DNA of 64,000 nt from Robiginitomaculum sp. (GCA_021776565.1 JAJFFQ010000058.1:1-64000); one strand, 5' to 3'; shown: positions 17,782-28,452, counted from the first letter of the stretch. The notes: generated by a model not told the origin, from the letters alone. Program-made: numbers and translations.

Positions 17782-18506
17782 GCAATGTGCCGGTCTTTGA
17801 GGCAGAAGCCCTGAAAAATTCGAGTATTCGCCACGGATTTTTCGGACGATCCGACGATGCTTCCTCCGACGTTTATGCTGAGGCTATGGGCATCACTGCA
17901 CAGAACCTGATCGGCATACACCAGATACACTCTGCCAGAGCAGTTCATGCAAAACGACAATGGCAAAACGGCATGCCCAAAGCCGATGCACTGGTCAGTG
18001 CAACGCCGGGACTGGCCTTGCGTCTTCTGAGCGCCGATTGCGCACCCATTTTGTTGGCCGACCCGGTGGCAGGTGTGATCGGGGCCGCTCATGCCGGTTG
18101 GCGCGGCGCGTTGGATGGGGTCATCATGGCTTGCCTTGAGGCCATGAGAGACCTGGGAGCAAAACCGGTAAACATTCGCGCCGCCATCGGGCCTTGCATT
18201 GCCCAGACCAGCTATGAGGTCGGGTCAGAGTTTTTGCAAAGCTTTATCAAAACTGATCCTGCCCATGAGTGCTTTTTTGTGCGCGGCAAGGCAGATCACT
18301 GGCATTTTGATCTCAAGGCATTTTGCCTACATCAATTGCGCAATGCCGGTGTAGAAAAGATCGAAGTGATGCCTCAGGATACATGTGCACAGGAAAACGA
18401 ATTTTTTAGTTATCGACGGGCCACATTGCGTGGCGAATCGGATTATGGACGCAACATCAGTGCTATTGTTTTACAGCCAAGGGCAGAAACAGGCATTGAC
18501 GCATAA
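17778..18506 (+). CDS. pgeF: Purine nucleoside phosphorylase-like / peptidoglycan editing factor PgeF (YfiH, laccase-domain)
   Basis: A 242-residue DUF152 protein. The zinc-binding residues are in the motifs [22 protein letters not shown] and AIGPCI, and an N-terminal IHQIHSA segment is present. Members have been described as polyphenol oxidases, purine nucleoside phosphorylases/deaminases (FAMIN-like), and in E. coli as an editing factor that stops L-Ser entering peptidoglycan stems. Overlaps midA by ATGA; prs follows 46 nt later, so nucleoside metabolism is compatible with the context. Confidence 0.88.
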   Translation: MSNVPVFEAEALKNSSIRHGFFGRSDDASSDVYAEAMGITAQNLIGIHQIHSARAVHAKRQWQNGMPKADALVSATPGLALRLLSADCAPILLADPVAGVIGAAHAGWRGALDGVIMACLEAMRDLGAKPVNIRAAIGPCIAQTSYEVGSEFLQSFIKTDPAHECFFVRGKADHWHFDLKAFCLHQLRNAGVEKIEVMPQDTCAQENEFFSYRRATLRGESDYGRNISAIVLQPRAETGIDA

Positions 18507-18552
18507 GGTGCGCTGCGGCACAGGACGCGAACAAACAGTGAGGGGGTTTTTG

Positions 18553-19485
18553 ATGAAGCTTTTAACGGCAAATGCCAATCGCTCTTTGGCCAGGGACATT
18601 GCCGGTGTTCTTGACCTGCATTTAACCAAAACCAATGTGCGCCGTTTCGCTGATAATGAAATATATGCGGCTATTGATGAAAACGTGCGTGGTCAGGATG
18701 TTTTTATCATCCAGTCCACATCCTACCCCGCCAATGACCATCTCATGGAATTACTGATCTGCATGGATGCACTAAAGCGCGCCAGTGCACGGCGCATTAC
18801 CGCAGTGCTTCCCTATTTCGGTTATGCCCGGCAGGATCGAAAGTCCGAGGGTCGAACACCAATCTCAGCCAAACTGGTGGCCAATCTTATCACCACTGCC
18901 GGGGCTGACCGGGTGCTGACCATGGATTTACACGCCGGGCAAATTCAGGGGTTTTTCGACATCCCCGTTGATAATCTTTTTGCCGGCCCGGTGCTGCGCG
19001 AAGATATTCGCGAGAACTACGGCACTGAAAACCTGATGCTGGTTTCGCCCGATGTTGGCGGCGTGGTGCGGGCGCGCGGCATTGCCAAACGTCTGAATGC
19101 AGATATTGCCATTGTTGATAAACGTCGGCCAGAAGCTGGCAAATCTGAGGTGATGAACATTATTGGCGATGTTTCGGGACGCAAATGTATTCTGATTGAC
19201 GACATAGTTGATAGCGGCGGCACGCTGGTCAATGCAGCCCATGCGCTGCTGGAAAAAGGCGCAACCGGGGTCTCCGCCTATTGCAGTCACGGCGTATTAT
19301 CAGGAGAAGCCGCCGAAAAAGTTGAAAAATCAGAGCTAAAAGAACTGGTCATCACTGATTCAATCGAACAACCTGAGGCCGTAAAGCAAGCCGGAAAAAT
19401 TCGTGAAATTTCCGTGGCACCGTTGTTAGGTAAAGCCATCAGACGCATCGCCAACGAAGAGTCTGTGTCTTTACTGTTTGATTGA
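18553..19485 (+). CDS. prs: Ribose-phosphate pyrophosphokinase
   Basis: A 310-residue PRPP synthetase making phosphoribosyl pyrophosphate from ribose 5-phosphate and ATP. Seen are [13 protein letters not shown], the flexible-loop region [33 protein letters not shown], and the PRPP loop [13 protein letters not shown]. The ATG at 18553, with AGGGGG upstream, gives the family length; the track start at 18385 reads through pgeF out of frame. PRPP feeds purine, pyrimidine, histidine and NAD synthesis. Confidence 0.96.
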   Translation: MKLLTANANRSLARDIAGVLDLHLTKTNVRRFADNEIYAAIDENVRGQDVFIIQSTSYPANDHLMELLICMDALKRASARRITAVLPYFGYARQDRKSEGRTPISAKLVANLITTAGADRVLTMDLHAGQIQGFFDIPVDNLFAGPVLREDIRENYGTENLMLVSPDVGGVVRARGIAKRLNADIAIVDKRRPEAGKSEVMNIIGDVSGRKCILIDDIVDSGGTLVNAAHALLEKGATGVSAYCSHGVLSGEAAEKVEKSELKELVITDSIEQPEAVKQAGKIREISVAPLLGKAIRRIANEESVSLLFD

Positions 19486-19487
19486 TT

Positions 19488-20621
19488 CTATTCCTTGACC
19501 GGTCGCAATTGCAGCAATTGTCCATCCGAACCGTTGGTCAGGATATAAAGCATCCCACCCGGGCCATTTCTTACATCGCGAATACGCACGTCCAGACTTT
19601 CCAGTAATTTTTCCTGTGTGATAACTTTTGTGCCATGGAACTTCACCCGGCGTAAATGCTGCCCGGCCAGCGCGCCAAGAAAAATATCGCCCTGCCATCC
19701 TGGGAAGGCATCGCCTGTGTAAAACGCCATGCCTGAGGGCGCAATTGAGGGCGTCCAGTGCAAGAGTGGCGAAGTCATGCCGGGACGCTCGGTATAATCA
19801 GAAATAATTGTTCCCGAATAATCAATACCAAACGTGGCCTTTGGCCAACCATAGTTTTCACCGGCCTTGATAATGTTGATCTCATCGCCGCCCATAGGGC
19901 CGTGCTCATGCGCCCACAATGCACCGGTTTGCGGATGCAGTGCCATGCCTTGCGGATTACGGTGACCGTAGGAATAAATCTCGTGCGCAGCATTATCGCG
20001 GCCCACAAACGGGTTATCATCAGGCACCTTGCCATCGGGGTGAATACGGATGATTGAGCCAAAATGACTGGCCAGATTTTGGGCCTCATCCATATAGCGA
20101 AAACCCTCGCCAATACTGGCATAAAGCATACCATCACGACCAAAAACCAGACGTGAACCAAAATGACTGCCGCCACGTTTTTTGGTGGTGTTGGCACTAA
20201 AAATTACATCCAGAGCCTTGATCGCTAGACCATCAAAACGCCCGCGGGTAATCGCGGTGTGATTGGACTTTCTGGTGCCCGCCGCATAGGAAAAGTATAC
20301 AAGATGATCCGCCGCAAAATCAGGCGACAGGGCAATATCCAATAGCCCGCCCTGCCCAAGCACCAAAGGTGCCGGAGCGCCGGGTATGTCTGTCTTTTTA
20401 CCAGTTTGAAGATTGACCCGCACCAGTCCGCCAGAGCGTTGGGTAACAAGCGCGTCGCCGTCTGGCAGAAATACCAACCCCCACGGCGTATCAAGACCGC
20501 CGGTAATTTCAACAATGTCAAATTTGGCTTGATTGCTGTGCTCCTGGCCGATAACTCGTGGTTCCGCAACCGCCACATGGGCGGCGGACAACGCCAACAG
20601 TAAAACGACGCGTACAATCAT
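19488..20621 (-). CDS. PQQ-dependent aldose sugar dehydrogenase (Asd/YliI type)
   Basis: A 377-residue exported protein with a signal peptide (residues 1-19, LLLALSAAHVAVA). The six-bladed beta-propeller motifs TPWGLVFLPDGDALVTQR, HFGSRLVFGRDGMLYASIG and SYGHRNPQGMALHPQTG belong to the soluble-type PQQ sugar dehydrogenases related to E. coli YliI, which oxidise aldoses in the periplasm. Cofactor use is inferred from family. Its start shares a base with the stop of the DUF4399 gene. It converges on prs with 2 nt between stops. Confidence 0.9.
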   Translation of the reverse strand: MIVRVVLLLALSAAHVAVAEPRVIGQEHSNQAKFDIVEITGGLDTPWGLVFLPDGDALVTQRSGGLVRVNLQTGKKTDIPGAPAPLVLGQGGLLDIALSPDFAADHLVYFSYAAGTRKSNHTAITRGRFDGLAIKALDVIFSANTTKKRGGSHFGSRLVFGRDGMLYASIGEGFRYMDEAQNLASHFGSIIRIHPDGKVPDDNPFVGRDNAAHEIYSYGHRNPQGMALHPQTGALWAHEHGPMGGDEINIIKAGENYGWPKATFGIDYSGTIISDYTERPGMTSPLLHWTPSIAPSGMAFYTGDAFPGWQGDIFLGALAGQHLRRVKFHGTKVITQEKLLESLDVRIRDVRNGPGGMLYILTNGSDGQLLQLRPVKE

Positions 20622-21079
20622 TACTGGACGGTTATGGTAATGGGTGTGGATGCTTTCACCCCTTTGTGCGGCACATGGGTATAATCGCCCAGCATCAGTT
20701 GCAGTGTGTGTTGCCCGGGGGGCAGATCAATGACAGTTTCGGTTTGGCCGCCGCCAAAATGAATGTGCTGCTCATCAGCAGGGATGGCAAATTCCTTCTC
20801 TTCCACGCTTAACACCGTGTCGATCAGCAAATGGTGATGGCCGGTTTTGGCCTTGTCTATACCCGCAGGAGCAATGCCGTAGCCATAAAGCCCGAACACC
20901 ACACGAACCGGCGTGTTCACCACGTCACCGTCATGCAGGTTAACAATATAAACTGCCGGGCCGTTATCTGCATGGGGTTTGGTATCTGAAATTGCGCCTT
21001 GTTTACAAGCAGCAAGCGCCGATAAAGCCAGGATTGCCCCAAAGACTTTCAGGCCAATTATTTTGTTGGGTATTTTCAT
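20621..21079 (-). CDS. DUF4399 lipoprotein
   Basis: A 152-residue predicted lipoprotein. The ATG at 21079 (MKIPNK, GAGGATG upstream) gives a lipobox LSALAAC at about residues 18-24, whereas the longer track start would bury it. The mature domain shows the DUF4399 pattern: FGLYGYGIAPAG, then TGHHHLLID, HIHFGGGQTETVIDLPPG and HTLQLMLGD. The histidine-rich strands suggest metal binding, but no activity is known. Coupled to the sugar dehydrogenase gene downstream. Confidence 0.85.
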   Translation of the reverse strand: MKIPNKIIGLKVFGAILALSALAACKQGAISDTKPHADNGPAVYIVNLHDGDVVNTPVRVVFGLYGYGIAPAGIDKAKTGHHHLLIDTVLSVEEKEFAIPADEQHIHFGGGQTETVIDLPPGQHTLQLMLGDYTHVPHKGVKASTPITITVQ

Positions 21080-21145
21080 AAACACATCCTCGTTTTCGTA
21101 TGTCGCCAAGTCAACATAACACAGGGCGCAAGAATACCTTATCAC

Positions 21146-23008
21146 TTAGTCGTCAAATTCACCGTCAAAAAGTTCAGAGAAAAATGGATTTTGATCGCCA
21201 AAACCGCCGAATTTTACAATCACCAGATCCTCGGACGGCACCATGTGCATTTGCATATTGCCAAACCCCCAGGCAGCAAAGGCATCATCCGGGCCAGAGG
21301 GTATCATTTGTCCGTGCTCTGCAAGATGACGTTCTGCATCTGCGGGGATGGAATCCCCGGCGGCTGACCAGCTTGTCCCCACTGGCCGGTTGAGCCAGAA
21401 AGACAGGCCATAGCCACCAAAGGAGGGCGTGTAATAATGTTTGCACCGGCGCACAGAGACTTGTGACAAAATCTGGCTTCCCTCCCACAGGCCATCATCC
21501 AGTATCAAGCGCCCATATTTAATCCAGTCACGGGCAGTGATTTGCGCCGAAGCGGCAAAATTGGGCTTGCCCCTGATGTCGCGTTGCCAGGCAGTGACCT
21601 GCGCCCCGATCGGGTCAAGCGCGCGCGTTTGCACCATATCAGCCGGATCGAGACCACCGGTTATTGTATTACCACTGATTTTCCCACCGGTTTGCAGCTC
21701 AAAAAGAGCGGTGAACCCATGAAACCCTGCCGACCCATAAAGGGCGTTTATCCCGGGGGCTGTATTCTGGCTGGCAAAGATCGTGGCCATATAAATATTG
21801 GACAACTGGGCAAACCCGGCGGGTGTAACTTGCGGCAAGGCGGCGGCCAGAGAGATCATGTCGCGACCCCGAATGAGGCTTTTCCACTCTGTTTGCGGTG
21901 CCGTCCCATCGGGTGCCCAGGCGTCAATGGCACCCCAGGCATAGTTATCAGGATCAAACAGGCCATCATCCCGGGCTATCGCCGCCAGGGCACAGGAAAA
22001 GCTCTTGGTTCCCGAAAATATATTCTCGGCCACATCAACCCCACCATTACCCCAGTATTGTTCAAACAGGGTCTCACCATTGCGCTGAATGAGTAATGCC
22101 CGCGCGCCATTGGCTTGCGCCCAATTGCTGGCGGCAACCAGATCAAGCGGGGTATATGATGGCAAAGGTTCCGGCGCGGTGATGGCCACACTGGAGGTGG
22201 CCAGTGTTTCACCGCCAAGCGTTTCCATACGCAATACGGCACGGGCCAGTTGCGGCAAAAAAGGTATGCCCAGACGATCAGAGGCTTTGGCAAATATACT
22301 GAACGTGCGTGCCTGATCGGGTGCAAAATGAACATCAAGTGTCGCTGTTGGTGTTGCAAGACACTGGCCGCCAGCATTGGTTTCACAGAGGCTTAACGCA
22401 ACAGGCCAGGTATATTCACCGCCATCGGCGCTGATCCTTAGATCCCCCCCGGCACCGATATTAACCATTGCCGCAGCCATGGCCGAGGCACCGCCCGGTT
22501 CATCAATGCGCGCCACACCATCACCGGACAGACTAATCATAACCGGAATTAAATCAGGCAGAGGTGTATCGCTGATGTTCACACGCAAGGTATTCACGCC
22601 CGGAAAATTTGCGGCTCTGGTTTCATCACAAATAAAGCCAAAGCCCAGATCGCGCCCGGTTATTTGCGCGCTGCCCACCACTTCAACAAAGAAATTGCGC
22701 ACCGTGCCTGCGGCAATATCTACAGGTGTGTTTGGCGTGCCTATCAATTGATTGGCGCCATTGGTGGTTTGATAGCTAAGGGCAATCGGCACATCACCGG
22801 AATAACCTAAGTCTAGTTCCACCCGGCAATTATGCGCATCCTTATCGCCAAAGTTTTGCATCACGGCAAAAACGCTCAAGGGTTCATTGACCACACCCGT
22901 CCGTGCGCCCGGCAAAACGGCAGCGTTCAGGGCCGCATCAGCCAGACCCGTGCTGGTCATGCTGGCCAATAGCGCCAAACCAATGAGCAGGTTCACAATA
23001 ATGCGCAT
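21146..23008 (-). CDS. Exported serine hydrolase (beta-lactamase/class C-like) with N-terminal Ig-like region
   Basis: A 620-residue protein with a signal peptide (residues 1-24) and a two-part structure. Residues about 25-285 form beta-rich Ig/CARDB-like modules with several cysteines. Residues about 290-610 are a penicillin-binding/class C-like hydrolase: FSGTKSFSC gives the SxxK nucleophile (Ser in SGTK), with a later YGLSFWLN segment. The start at 23008 has CAGGAG upstream. Such proteins act as esterases or D-Ala peptidases in the periplasm; substrate is unknown. The HxG-type third motif is not clear. Confidence 0.8.
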   Translation of the reverse strand: MRIIVNLLIGLALLASMTSTGLADAALNAAVLPGARTGVVNEPLSVFAVMQNFGDKDAHNCRVELDLGYSGDVPIALSYQTTNGANQLIGTPNTPVDIAAGTVRNFFVEVVGSAQITGRDLGFGFICDETRAANFPGVNTLRVNISDTPLPDLIPVMISLSGDGVARIDEPGGASAMAAAMVNIGAGGDLRISADGGEYTWPVALSLCETNAGGQCLATPTATLDVHFAPDQARTFSIFAKASDRLGIPFLPQLARAVLRMETLGGETLATSSVAITAPEPLPSYTPLDLVAASNWAQANGARALLIQRNGETLFEQYWGNGGVDVAENIFSGTKSFSCALAAIARDDGLFDPDNYAWGAIDAWAPDGTAPQTEWKSLIRGRDMISLAAALPQVTPAGFAQLSNIYMATIFASQNTAPGINALYGSAGFHGFTALFELQTGGKISGNTITGGLDPADMVQTRALDPIGAQVTAWQRDIRGKPNFAASAQITARDWIKYGRLILDDGLWEGSQILSQVSVRRCKHYYTPSFGGYGLSFWLNRPVGTSWSAAGDSIPADAERHLAEHGQMIPSGPDDAFAAWGFGNMQMHMVPSEDLVIVKFGGFGDQNPFFSELFDGEFDD

Positions 23009-23124
23009 ACAAACTCCTGTGACCAATACTATTGAAACGCAATCATGGCGAAATTCCGTCTCTTTGACTGGAATTTGCGTTCATTCTGAAAAGCAAGGGT
23101 AACACAACACACACCCGGGCGTTG

Positions 23125-24273
23125 TCAGGTTTCCGTGATCGCGGTTGGTGGCACGACCAGTTGTGCTGGTTTTTTTTCTTCTCCCCCCTGATCCTCAAGC
23201 TGCAAGTCGCCTATTTTTTCACTACGGTCACGGATTTTTCCGGTGGAAATAAGTATCTGGTCAATATCGCGTTTTGATTGGCCAAAATGTTTGTCCAGAT
23301 CATTTACCCGCCTATCAAGACGGCCAATATCGCCCAGCAATACTTCAACTTCGCGCTGGATCACATGGGCCTGCTCGCGCATTTGCGCATCCTTCATCAC
23401 TGCACGCATTGTGTGCAGTGTCGCCATAAAAGTAGTAGGCGCAACAATGGCAACACCGGCGCGAAAACTTTTTTCTATGAGGTCTGGAAATTTCGTGTGC
23501 AAATCCATGTAAATTGCCTCGGACGGCAAAAACATAATCGCCGGTTTGGCTATGTTTTCTGCCGACAGATATTTCTCCGCAATGTCACGTACATGCCTGG
23601 TAACAGCCGTGGTAAACAGCTTGCCAGCAACTTTTTTTGCCTCCGCATCAGGGGCTTCATTCATGGCCCGCCAGTCTTCCAGTGGAAATTTGCTATCTAC
23701 CGCGATGTCATCATTTGGAGTGGGCAAGTGAATAAGGCAGTCCACTTTCTTGTTATTGCTTAGTACACACTGAAAACCATAGGCACTTGGTGGCAGAAAA
23801 TCTTTTACCAAATCTTCCATTTGGATTTCGCCAAAGGCACCGCGTGCCTGCTTGTTTGAGAGTATGGATTGAAGGCCTCTGACTTCCTGACTTAAGTCGT
23901 TGATGTTCTTTTGCGCCCGATCAATCAGCGCCAGCCGTTCAGCCAGGGTTTTTAATGACTCCCCGGTTTTTTCGCGGCTTTGCTCAAGGCTGTCGCCCAG
24001 ACGCTTGCTCATCTTGTCTAGACGCTCGTCCAGCGTGCGTTTCAGTTCGCCATGACCGGTTTGGGTGCCATTGGCCAGCTGGCCCAGGGCACCCTGCATT
24101 TGCGCCTGTTGTTCAACAAGACGGTTCAGATGCTCTTGCATATCTGAACCAGCACCCCGTGTGCTGCGCAATATCAGCCAGCCAACGATCAGTGTCAGCA
24201 CAATTGCCAACAGGGCGCTGCCCCCCATTAACACCATTGGATTAGCGAAAAAGTTCATTGATTGTTCTTCCAT
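23125..24273 (-). CDS. rmuC: RmuC-family DNA recombination protein
   Basis: A 382-residue protein with one N-terminal membrane helix (about residues 13-31), a coiled coil (about 40-125) and the RmuC core: QMEDLVKDFLPPSAYGFQ, DSKFPLEDW and a later MRAVMKDAQMREQAH segment. RmuC limits inversion at short inverted repeats in E. coli and carries a restriction-endonuclease-like fold. Two starts are possible (24273 or 24258). It is transcribed divergently from def. Confidence 0.9.
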   Translation of the reverse strand: MEEQSMNFFANPMVLMGGSALLAIVLTLIVGWLILRSTRGAGSDMQEHLNRLVEQQAQMQGALGQLANGTQTGHGELKRTLDERLDKMSKRLGDSLEQSREKTGESLKTLAERLALIDRAQKNINDLSQEVRGLQSILSNKQARGAFGEIQMEDLVKDFLPPSAYGFQCVLSNNKKVDCLIHLPTPNDDIAVDSKFPLEDWRAMNEAPDAEAKKVAGKLFTTAVTRHVRDIAEKYLSAENIAKPAIMFLPSEAIYMDLHTKFPDLIEKSFRAGVAIVAPTTFMATLHTMRAVMKDAQMREQAHVIQREVEVLLGDIGRLDRRVNDLDKHFGQSKRDIDQILISTGKIRDRSEKIGDLQLEDQGGEEKKPAQLVVPPTAITET

Positions 24274-24347
24274 AAAACACTGTATACATGATTCGTGCTA
24301 CAGAGGAGCGGCTTGACGAAAACCTTTTGACTTCCTAGGTCAGAACC

Positions 24348-24875
24348 ATGGCGATCAGAGACATCCTTATTGTTCCTAACCCTCAGCTAAAACAGGTTTC
24401 CAAACCCGTTGAACGTGTGGATGACGAAACACGTGCGTTGATGGATGATATGCTGGAGACCATGTATGACGCGCCCGGCATTGGTCTGGCGGCCATTCAG
24501 GTGGGCATACCTTTGCGCATTATCGTTATGGATCTGGCGGGAAAAGACGAAGACCCGGCTCCACAATTTTTCGTCAATCCGCAAATTCTTGAAGACGTAG
24601 AAGACTTGCTGCCCTGGGAAGAAGGCTGTCTTTCCGTACCTGACTATTATGAGGAAGTGGAACGCCCCAGGCGGGTTAAAATTCGCTATCTGGATTATGA
24701 TGGCAAAGAGGTCATTGAATGGGCAGAAGAGCTATATGCGGTGTGTATTCAACACGAAATGGATCATTTGAACGGGGTTTTGTTCATTGACCATTTATCG
24801 CGCTTGAAACGTCAACGCGCCATCCGCAAGGTACAAAAGACGGTACGCGAAAAAGCCCTGGATGCGGCGGAATAA
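24348..24875 (+). CDS. def: Peptide deformylase
   Basis: A 175-residue Fe/Zn metallohydrolase that removes the formyl group from nascent proteins. All three motifs are intact: [17 protein letters not shown] (metal Cys) and QHEMDHLNG (two metal His and catalytic Glu). It is followed 8 nt later by fmt, so the enzymes that add and remove the formyl group are co-transcribed. Confidence 0.97.
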   Translation: MAIRDILIVPNPQLKQVSKPVERVDDETRALMDDMLETMYDAPGIGLAAIQVGIPLRIIVMDLAGKDEDPAPQFFVNPQILEDVEDLLPWEEGCLSVPDYYEEVERPRRVKIRYLDYDGKEVIEWAEELYAVCIQHEMDHLNGVLFIDHLSRLKRQRAIRKVQKTVREKALDAAE

Positions 24876-24883
24876 GACCTCTG

Positions 24884-25816
24884 ATGACACTACGCACTGC
24901 CTTTATGGGAACGCCTGAATTTGCCGCAAAAGCACTGGCCGCACTGGCCAGTTCAGGCCATGACATAGTGTGTGTCTATACCCGGGCACCCCGCCCCGCG
25001 GGACGTGGCAAGGCCTTGCAACAAAGTGCCGTACATAAACTGGCGCTGACACTGGGCCTCAAGGTGCGCACACCAAAAACCTTGCGCAATGAAGACGAAC
25101 AGGGCGCTTTTGCGGCGCTTGATCTGGATGTTGCCATCGTGGCTGCGTATGGCCTGATCCTGCCGTTGGAAATTTTGCAGACACCGCGCCTGGGTTGTCT
25201 GAATTTGCATGGCTCGCTATTGCCGCGCTGGCGCGGGGCAGCCCCAATACAGCGCGCCATTATGGCCGGGGATACCATCACCGGCGTACAGGTTATGCAA
25301 ATGGAAGAAGGGTTGGATACGGGGCCGGTACTGCTCAGTGAAACTGTTTCTATAGAGACCAATGACACCGCAGGGAGTTTACACGACAAGATGGCTCAAA
25401 CCGGGGCTGCGCTACTTCCCCGCGCGCTGGATGCACTGGAAACTGGATCGCTGCAAGCCATTGCACAAAGCGAGACAGGCGTCACCTATGCCAAGAAAAT
25501 TGATAAAACAGAGGCACGCATTGACTGGTCACGCCCGGCGGTGGAACTGGATCGACTGATCCGGGGATTATCACCGTTCCCGGGGGCATGGTTTGCATTG
25601 CCAACCGACAAGGGTGGGGTGCGGGTCAAGGTGTTGATGTGTGAACCGGGGCATGGTGACGGCCCACCCGGCACAGTGCTGGATGATAATTTACTGATTG
25701 CCTGCGGCTCCGGGGCATTACGTCTCACACGCCTGCAACGCGCGGGAAGGAGCGTGCAGATGGCCGATGCTTTCTTGCGAGGTCAATCCATTGACACAAA
25801 CACGATACTCACATGA
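24884..25816 (+). CDS. fmt: Methionyl-tRNA formyltransferase
   Basis: A 310-residue enzyme that formylates initiator Met-tRNA using 10-formyl-tetrahydrofolate. Landmarks are [30 protein letters not shown] (Asn/His catalytic region) and [11 protein letters not shown], with the C-terminal OB-like tRNA-binding domain from about residue 205. Its stop overlaps the truA start by ATGA, giving the classic def-fmt-truA operon. Confidence 0.97.
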   Translation: MTLRTAFMGTPEFAAKALAALASSGHDIVCVYTRAPRPAGRGKALQQSAVHKLALTLGLKVRTPKTLRNEDEQGAFAALDLDVAIVAAYGLILPLEILQTPRLGCLNLHGSLLPRWRGAAPIQRAIMAGDTITGVQVMQMEEGLDTGPVLLSETVSIETNDTAGSLHDKMAQTGAALLPRALDALETGSLQAIAQSETGVTYAKKIDKTEARIDWSRPAVELDRLIRGLSPFPGAWFALPTDKGGVRVKVLMCEPGHGDGPPGTVLDDNLLIACGSGALRLTRLQRAGRSVQMADAFLRGQSIDTNTILT

Positions 25817-26550
25817 CCCGCTACAAACTCACTATAGAATATGACGGTGAGCCGTTTTGCGGCTGGCAACGCCAGGACAATCAACCAAGCGTTCAAGGCG
25901 CGCTGGAACATGCTGCCAGTGCATTGGATGAACAACCCGTGGAAGTGTTTGGTGCCGGACGCACAGACGCCGGTGTCCATGCGCTGGGCCAGAGCGCACA
26001 TCTGGATATGACCAAGGATTTGACCACCGATACGGTGCGTGATGCCCTCAACCATCATTTAGGTCGCAATCCGGTCGCGGTTCTTGACGCTGAAATTGTC
26101 GGTGATGACTTTGAGGCGCGCTTTGATGCCGTTGAGCGTACCTATCTTTATCGTCTCATCGACCGGCGGCCGCCCTTGACACTGGAGCAGGGCAGGGTCT
26201 GGCGTGTGCCGCAATTTGTCGATGCCGATGCCATGCATGAAACCGCGCAGGTGCTTGTCGGCCATCATGATTTCACGACGTTTCGCGACACCAACTGTCA
26301 GGCCAAAAGCCCCACGCGCACCATGGATGAAATCCGGATCAGTCGCGTGGGCGATGAAATCCACTTGTTTTTTCGAGCCAGGTCATATTTGCATCGTCAG
26401 GTGCGCTCCATCACCGGATCACTGGTTGAAGTTGGCATTGGTAAATGGGCCAAAGCAGACATGCACAATGCACTACAATCATGCGAGCGGGCCAAATCTG
26501 GCCCCGTGGCACCGGCACACGGATTATACCTGAACTCGGTTAGCTATTAA
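25813..26550 (+). CDS. truA: tRNA pseudouridine(38-40) synthase
   Basis: A 245-residue TruA that modifies positions 38, 39 and 40 of tRNA anticodon arms. The catalytic aspartate is Asp52 in [14 protein letters not shown], and the N-terminal [13 protein letters not shown] is typical. Last gene of def-fmt-truA. Its end overlaps the convergent lipoprotein gene by 4 nt. Confidence 0.96.
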   Translation: MTRYKLTIEYDGEPFCGWQRQDNQPSVQGALEHAASALDEQPVEVFGAGRTDAGVHALGQSAHLDMTKDLTTDTVRDALNHHLGRNPVAVLDAEIVGDDFEARFDAVERTYLYRLIDRRPPLTLEQGRVWRVPQFVDADAMHETAQVLVGHHDFTTFRDTNCQAKSPTRTMDEIRISRVGDEIHLFFRARSYLHRQVRSITGSLVEVGIGKWAKADMHNALQSCERAKSGPVAPAHGLYLNSVSY

Positions 26551-27344
26551 CGCGGACGCTGACGGGGTTGGCGTGGTTTATCCACTGTCTCGGGTTCTGG
26601 AAGCTGGCCAGGCAAAGTTTCATCGCTGGTTTGCGCGTTCGGGCTTTGTCGTTGTGAGCGTGTTCTGATAAGTTGTCGGCAGAATGGGTCTTGTGGCGGC
26701 TTTTTCACCATTTCCGTTTTGGCCCATAAAGCATCCGATGCCGGAAGAGGTTCAATGCGGGCCAACCGGGTGCGCAGGTTTTGATCGAGTGTATTGCTGC
26801 CGTAAATTTTACGGCGCGGATTAGCATCATAACGCGCCAGCCACAGCTTTGCTTCTGACAAGTCTGCACCTGTGGCCCCGCCAGCACCTAACGTTCGGGC
26901 CAGAGCGGCTTGCGAATCCGGCCACCCTGCTGCTGCGGCCTGATGCAGGAGCGAAAGTCCTTTATTGTTCAAGGCCTCTTTTGATTGGTAATAGGGTTTG
27001 TCAAAATTGATTTTGCTGCGCCTGTTAAAAAACTTTGGCCGCACCTGTAACGCACCTGTCCATAATTTTGCCGCCTCCAGTGCACACATACCACCGCTAT
27101 GCACGGCCAGTTCCCATCCGGCACCCTCCTCACCAAGGCAGATAAATATGGGCAGCGCCTGATCGCAATTGCCGTTTTTGGCGATCGCTTGCGCGTATTG
27201 AAAACCAAACTCTGCCGGAGTGCCGCCAACTGGTGGGTTTTCACGATCAATTCGGGCGCTGGAGGAGCTGCACGCAGCGGTGATGAGCGCCAGACCGAGA
27301 CTGGCAAAACGAAAAACCCTGAACCCTGTGTGTTCTTGTTTCAT
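26547..27344 (-). CDS. Sel1-like repeat lipoprotein
   Basis: A 265-residue predicted lipoprotein: hydrophobic segment with lipobox LITAAC near residue 25. The middle has alpha-hairpin repeats of Sel1 type ([42 protein letters not shown]), which usually mediate protein contacts. The last 60 residues are proline/glutamine/arginine rich and probably disordered. Its first codon overlaps the end of the DUF6460-like gene (ATGA). No specific partner is evident. Confidence 0.72.
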   Translation of the reverse strand: MKQEHTGFRVFRFASLGLALITAACSSSSARIDRENPPVGGTPAEFGFQYAQAIAKNGNCDQALPIFICLGEEGAGWELAVHSGGMCALEAAKLWTGALQVRPKFFNRRSKINFDKPYYQSKEALNNKGLSLLHQAAAAGWPDSQAALARTLGAGGATGADLSEAKLWLARYDANPRRKIYGSNTLDQNLRTRLARIEPLPASDALWAKTEMVKKPPQDPFCRQLIRTRSQRQSPNAQTSDETLPGQLPEPETVDKPRQPRQRPR

Positions 27345-27637
27345 TTACGCAGCGATTTCAGGATACGAAGCACAATAAAAACGGGAACAACCAGAATAGC
27401 ACCCAAAATGAAATACTCAAAAGCCCAGTCCATGGCATCGGAAAGCGCATGCCAGGTCTTGACCCAGGCACGGGTAAAGGTGCCAAAAAAATCACTCCAT
27501 ACCGTTGCCGGGTCTATGTTCAGCAACGCCAGAACAATGCCAACAACAACACTGATCGCCACCAGTCGAATAACCCCCCCCGGGGAAATGGCGAAAAGAC
27601 GTTTAAGAAAAGGCCTGGGCTTTGTTTCATTCATCAC
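27341..27637 (-). CDS. DUF6460-like integral membrane protein
   Basis: A 98-residue protein with two hydrophobic segments (about 22-42 and 75-93) separated by an amphipathic stretch with WSDFFGTFTRAWVKTWHAL. It resembles the small DUF6460 proteins of alphaproteobacteria. Function unknown. Overlaps the lipoprotein gene downstream by 4 nt, so both are in one operon. Start could be either of two adjacent ATG codons. Confidence 0.68.
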   Translation of the reverse strand: MMNETKPRPFLKRLFAISPGGVIRLVAISVVVGIVLALLNIDPATVWSDFFGTFTRAWVKTWHALSDAMDWAFEYFILGAILVVPVFIVLRILKSLRK

Positions 27638-27766
27638 AAAAATACCTTATACTACGGACTGCATATTTGAATGTTAGCAAAATGAATGTGCCGTGAACAC
27701 CGTTGCGGCAATTTTGCCAGTCCAAATATCACTGGCTGGGGCCATGTAACGCGTAAAGGAACCAAA

Positions 27767-28441
27767 ATGATGCATAAACATACCGTAGATTTACTGGAAC
27801 GCCTTTTGGCGGCCACACAAAATGATCGTATAAAATGGACCGAAGTACCGGGCAAAACCGCATACAGTTATCTTGCCGGAGATTTTGTTGTTCTGATTGA
27901 TACCAACACCGAACGCACCTCGTTTCGACTTTCAGATGCCAAAGGACGATCTCTTGAGCAGGCCGACACCGATGATCTTAATGCGGCCAGTCTTAAAAAC
28001 GGGAATACGGCTCTCAGTGCAGTGCATAGCATCCATGCCATAGCCAAGCGTCAGGCCATGGGAACCGATGAGGCCATTGCCTCGGTGCTTGGGCATTTGC
28101 AACACCTCGACCTGAATGATGAGGCAAAAGCCACAGAAGAAGCAAACCATGAGCCAAAAGACTTAGGGCATGAAATATCTTCTGAAGATGAAGCTGTTGC
28201 AGATGTGATTAGTCCATCTGATGGCGGGACAGAGATCGCTGAAACACCAGAGGCTGAATCACAGGATACGGAAGCCACATTAGCTGAAAATGCAGAGGAC
28301 GAGCCAGTAGAAGGCATTGCTGAAGACCATCCTGTTGAGGAAAGCCCTGCCCCCGTCGTTGAAGAAGCAAGCCCGGAACCCACAATAAAAATCAAAAAGA
28401 AAAAGCGATCCCTGCTCAATCCCTTTGGCGGTAAAAAATAA
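27767..28441 (+). CDS. Hypothetical protein with acidic linker and basic tail
   Basis: A 224-residue cytoplasmic protein. The ATG at 27767 follows AAAGGA; the track start at 27686 has no such site. Residues 1-75 look folded (LLERLLAATQNDRIKWTE, then beta strands FVVLIDTNTERTSFRLSD). Residues about 120-205 are strongly acidic (Glu/Asp/Ala/Ser) and likely disordered. The end KIKKKKRSLLNPFGGKK is a dense basic patch. No family is recognised. The charge layout would suit binding to a polyanion such as DNA, RNA or membrane, but that is only inference. Confidence 0.65.
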   Translation: MMHKHTVDLLERLLAATQNDRIKWTEVPGKTAYSYLAGDFVVLIDTNTERTSFRLSDAKGRSLEQADTDDLNAASLKNGNTALSAVHSIHAIAKRQAMGTDEAIASVLGHLQHLDLNDEAKATEEANHEPKDLGHEISSEDEAVADVISPSDGGTEIAETPEAESQDTEATLAENAEDEPVEGIAEDHPVEESPAPVVEEASPEPTIKIKKKKRSLLNPFGGKK

Positions 28442-28452
28442 AGACCAAAAGG

